A stretch of 64,000 nt of DNA, from assembly GCA_026391315.1 (NCBI GenBank), contig JAPLDT010000101.1, positions 52,727 through 116,726 of the forward strand, in the 5' to 3' direction. Positions 63,945-64,000 of the stretch are shown one piece after another. The translations under genes were made by a program, and so were the position numbers. Position 1 is the stretch's first letter. The number at the start of each line of letters is the position of its first letter. A model generated the notes under the pieces. The model was not told the DNA's origin and ran no database searches. It saw nothing but the letters and a program-made list of their open reading frames with translations. Source of the stretch: Bacteroidia bacterium (lineage in GTDB: Bacteria; Bacteroidota; Bacteroidia; Bacteroidales; Prolixibacteraceae).

Positions 63945-64000
63945 ATGGGCAACATTTATAAATCACAGGGTAAAAAGGGTTTGTTTGATGAACATTTTTC
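63945..64000 (+). CDS. Start of a probable IS transposase (3' end outside window)
   Basis: The final 56 bases read MGNIYKSQGKKGLFDEHF and continue past the window. This resembles the N-terminus of Bacteroidota IS5-like transposases, which open with a short basic stretch and a LFDE motif. It follows the truncated RidA fragment by ~55 bases, about the length of an IS leader. The call rests on 18 residues only and is tentative. Confidence 0.45.
   Translation, partial: MGNIYKSQGKKGLFDEHF

Overview
The window looks like a chromosomal segment of a Bacteroidota member, probably Bacteroidales or Marinilabiliales (inference). The reasons are four SusC/SusD pairs, ECF sigma/FecR/SusC signalling sets, a triple-tyrosine hybrid regulator, lipoprotein signals ending in Cys, AT-rich leaders without clear Shine-Dalgarno sequences, and several -7 boxes of the TAnnTTTG type. 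No rRNA, tRNA or CRISPR array was recognised.

Layout. 1-2283: the 3' end of an MFS transporter and a PepD-type dipeptidase. 2432-20511: a beta-glucan (laminarin-like) polysaccharide utilization locus (PUL 1). It has a membrane-anchored triple-Y regulator, SusC, SusD, two PKD-like surface lipoproteins, then GH16, GH30, GH3, GH16, a HicB/HicA toxin-antitoxin pair and a second GH30. The first GH16/GH30 pair are lipoproteins and the second pair are plain secreted proteins. This suggests surface cutting followed by periplasmic cutting, with GH3 releasing glucose. 20693-26949: a small membrane protein, an ECF sigma factor with a large anti-sigma protein, a purA-pncB pair and a coiled-coil lipoprotein. 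27507-33925: a Fur-family regulator and an arabinose operon on the minus strand (araA, SSS symporter, araD, araB). 34220-36881: a Fic protein whose catalytic His is Gln, and an exported TIM-barrel sugar-isomerase-like protein.

37141-48954 (PUL 2): ECF sigma, FecR, STN-type SusC, SusD, a metallo-beta-lactamase-fold lactonase-like lipoprotein, two CE15 glucuronoyl-esterase-like proteins and between them a probable clan GH-A glycosidase of unknown family. Uronic-acid esters such as those of glucuronoxylan or lignin-carbohydrate complexes are the likely target, and the lactonase-like enzyme is the unusual part. 49019-63690 (PUL 3): ECF sigma, FecR, STN-type SusC, SusD, a second SusC with a divergent TonB-box region, SusD, a DUF1735-like lipoprotein and a seven-repeat beta-propeller lipoprotein. 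The substrate is unknown. The window ends in a decayed RidA fragment next to the start of a probable transposase.

The non-coding DNA is rich in small repeats. Two MITE-like elements (27119-27402 and 35493-35859) share terminal inverted repeats, and the first has a perfect 10-bp target duplication. A 75-bp hairpin repeat occurs twice (17609 and 30682), and a heptamer tandem repeat runs into the 3' end of pncB. Both fecR-susC gaps contain a strong hairpin.
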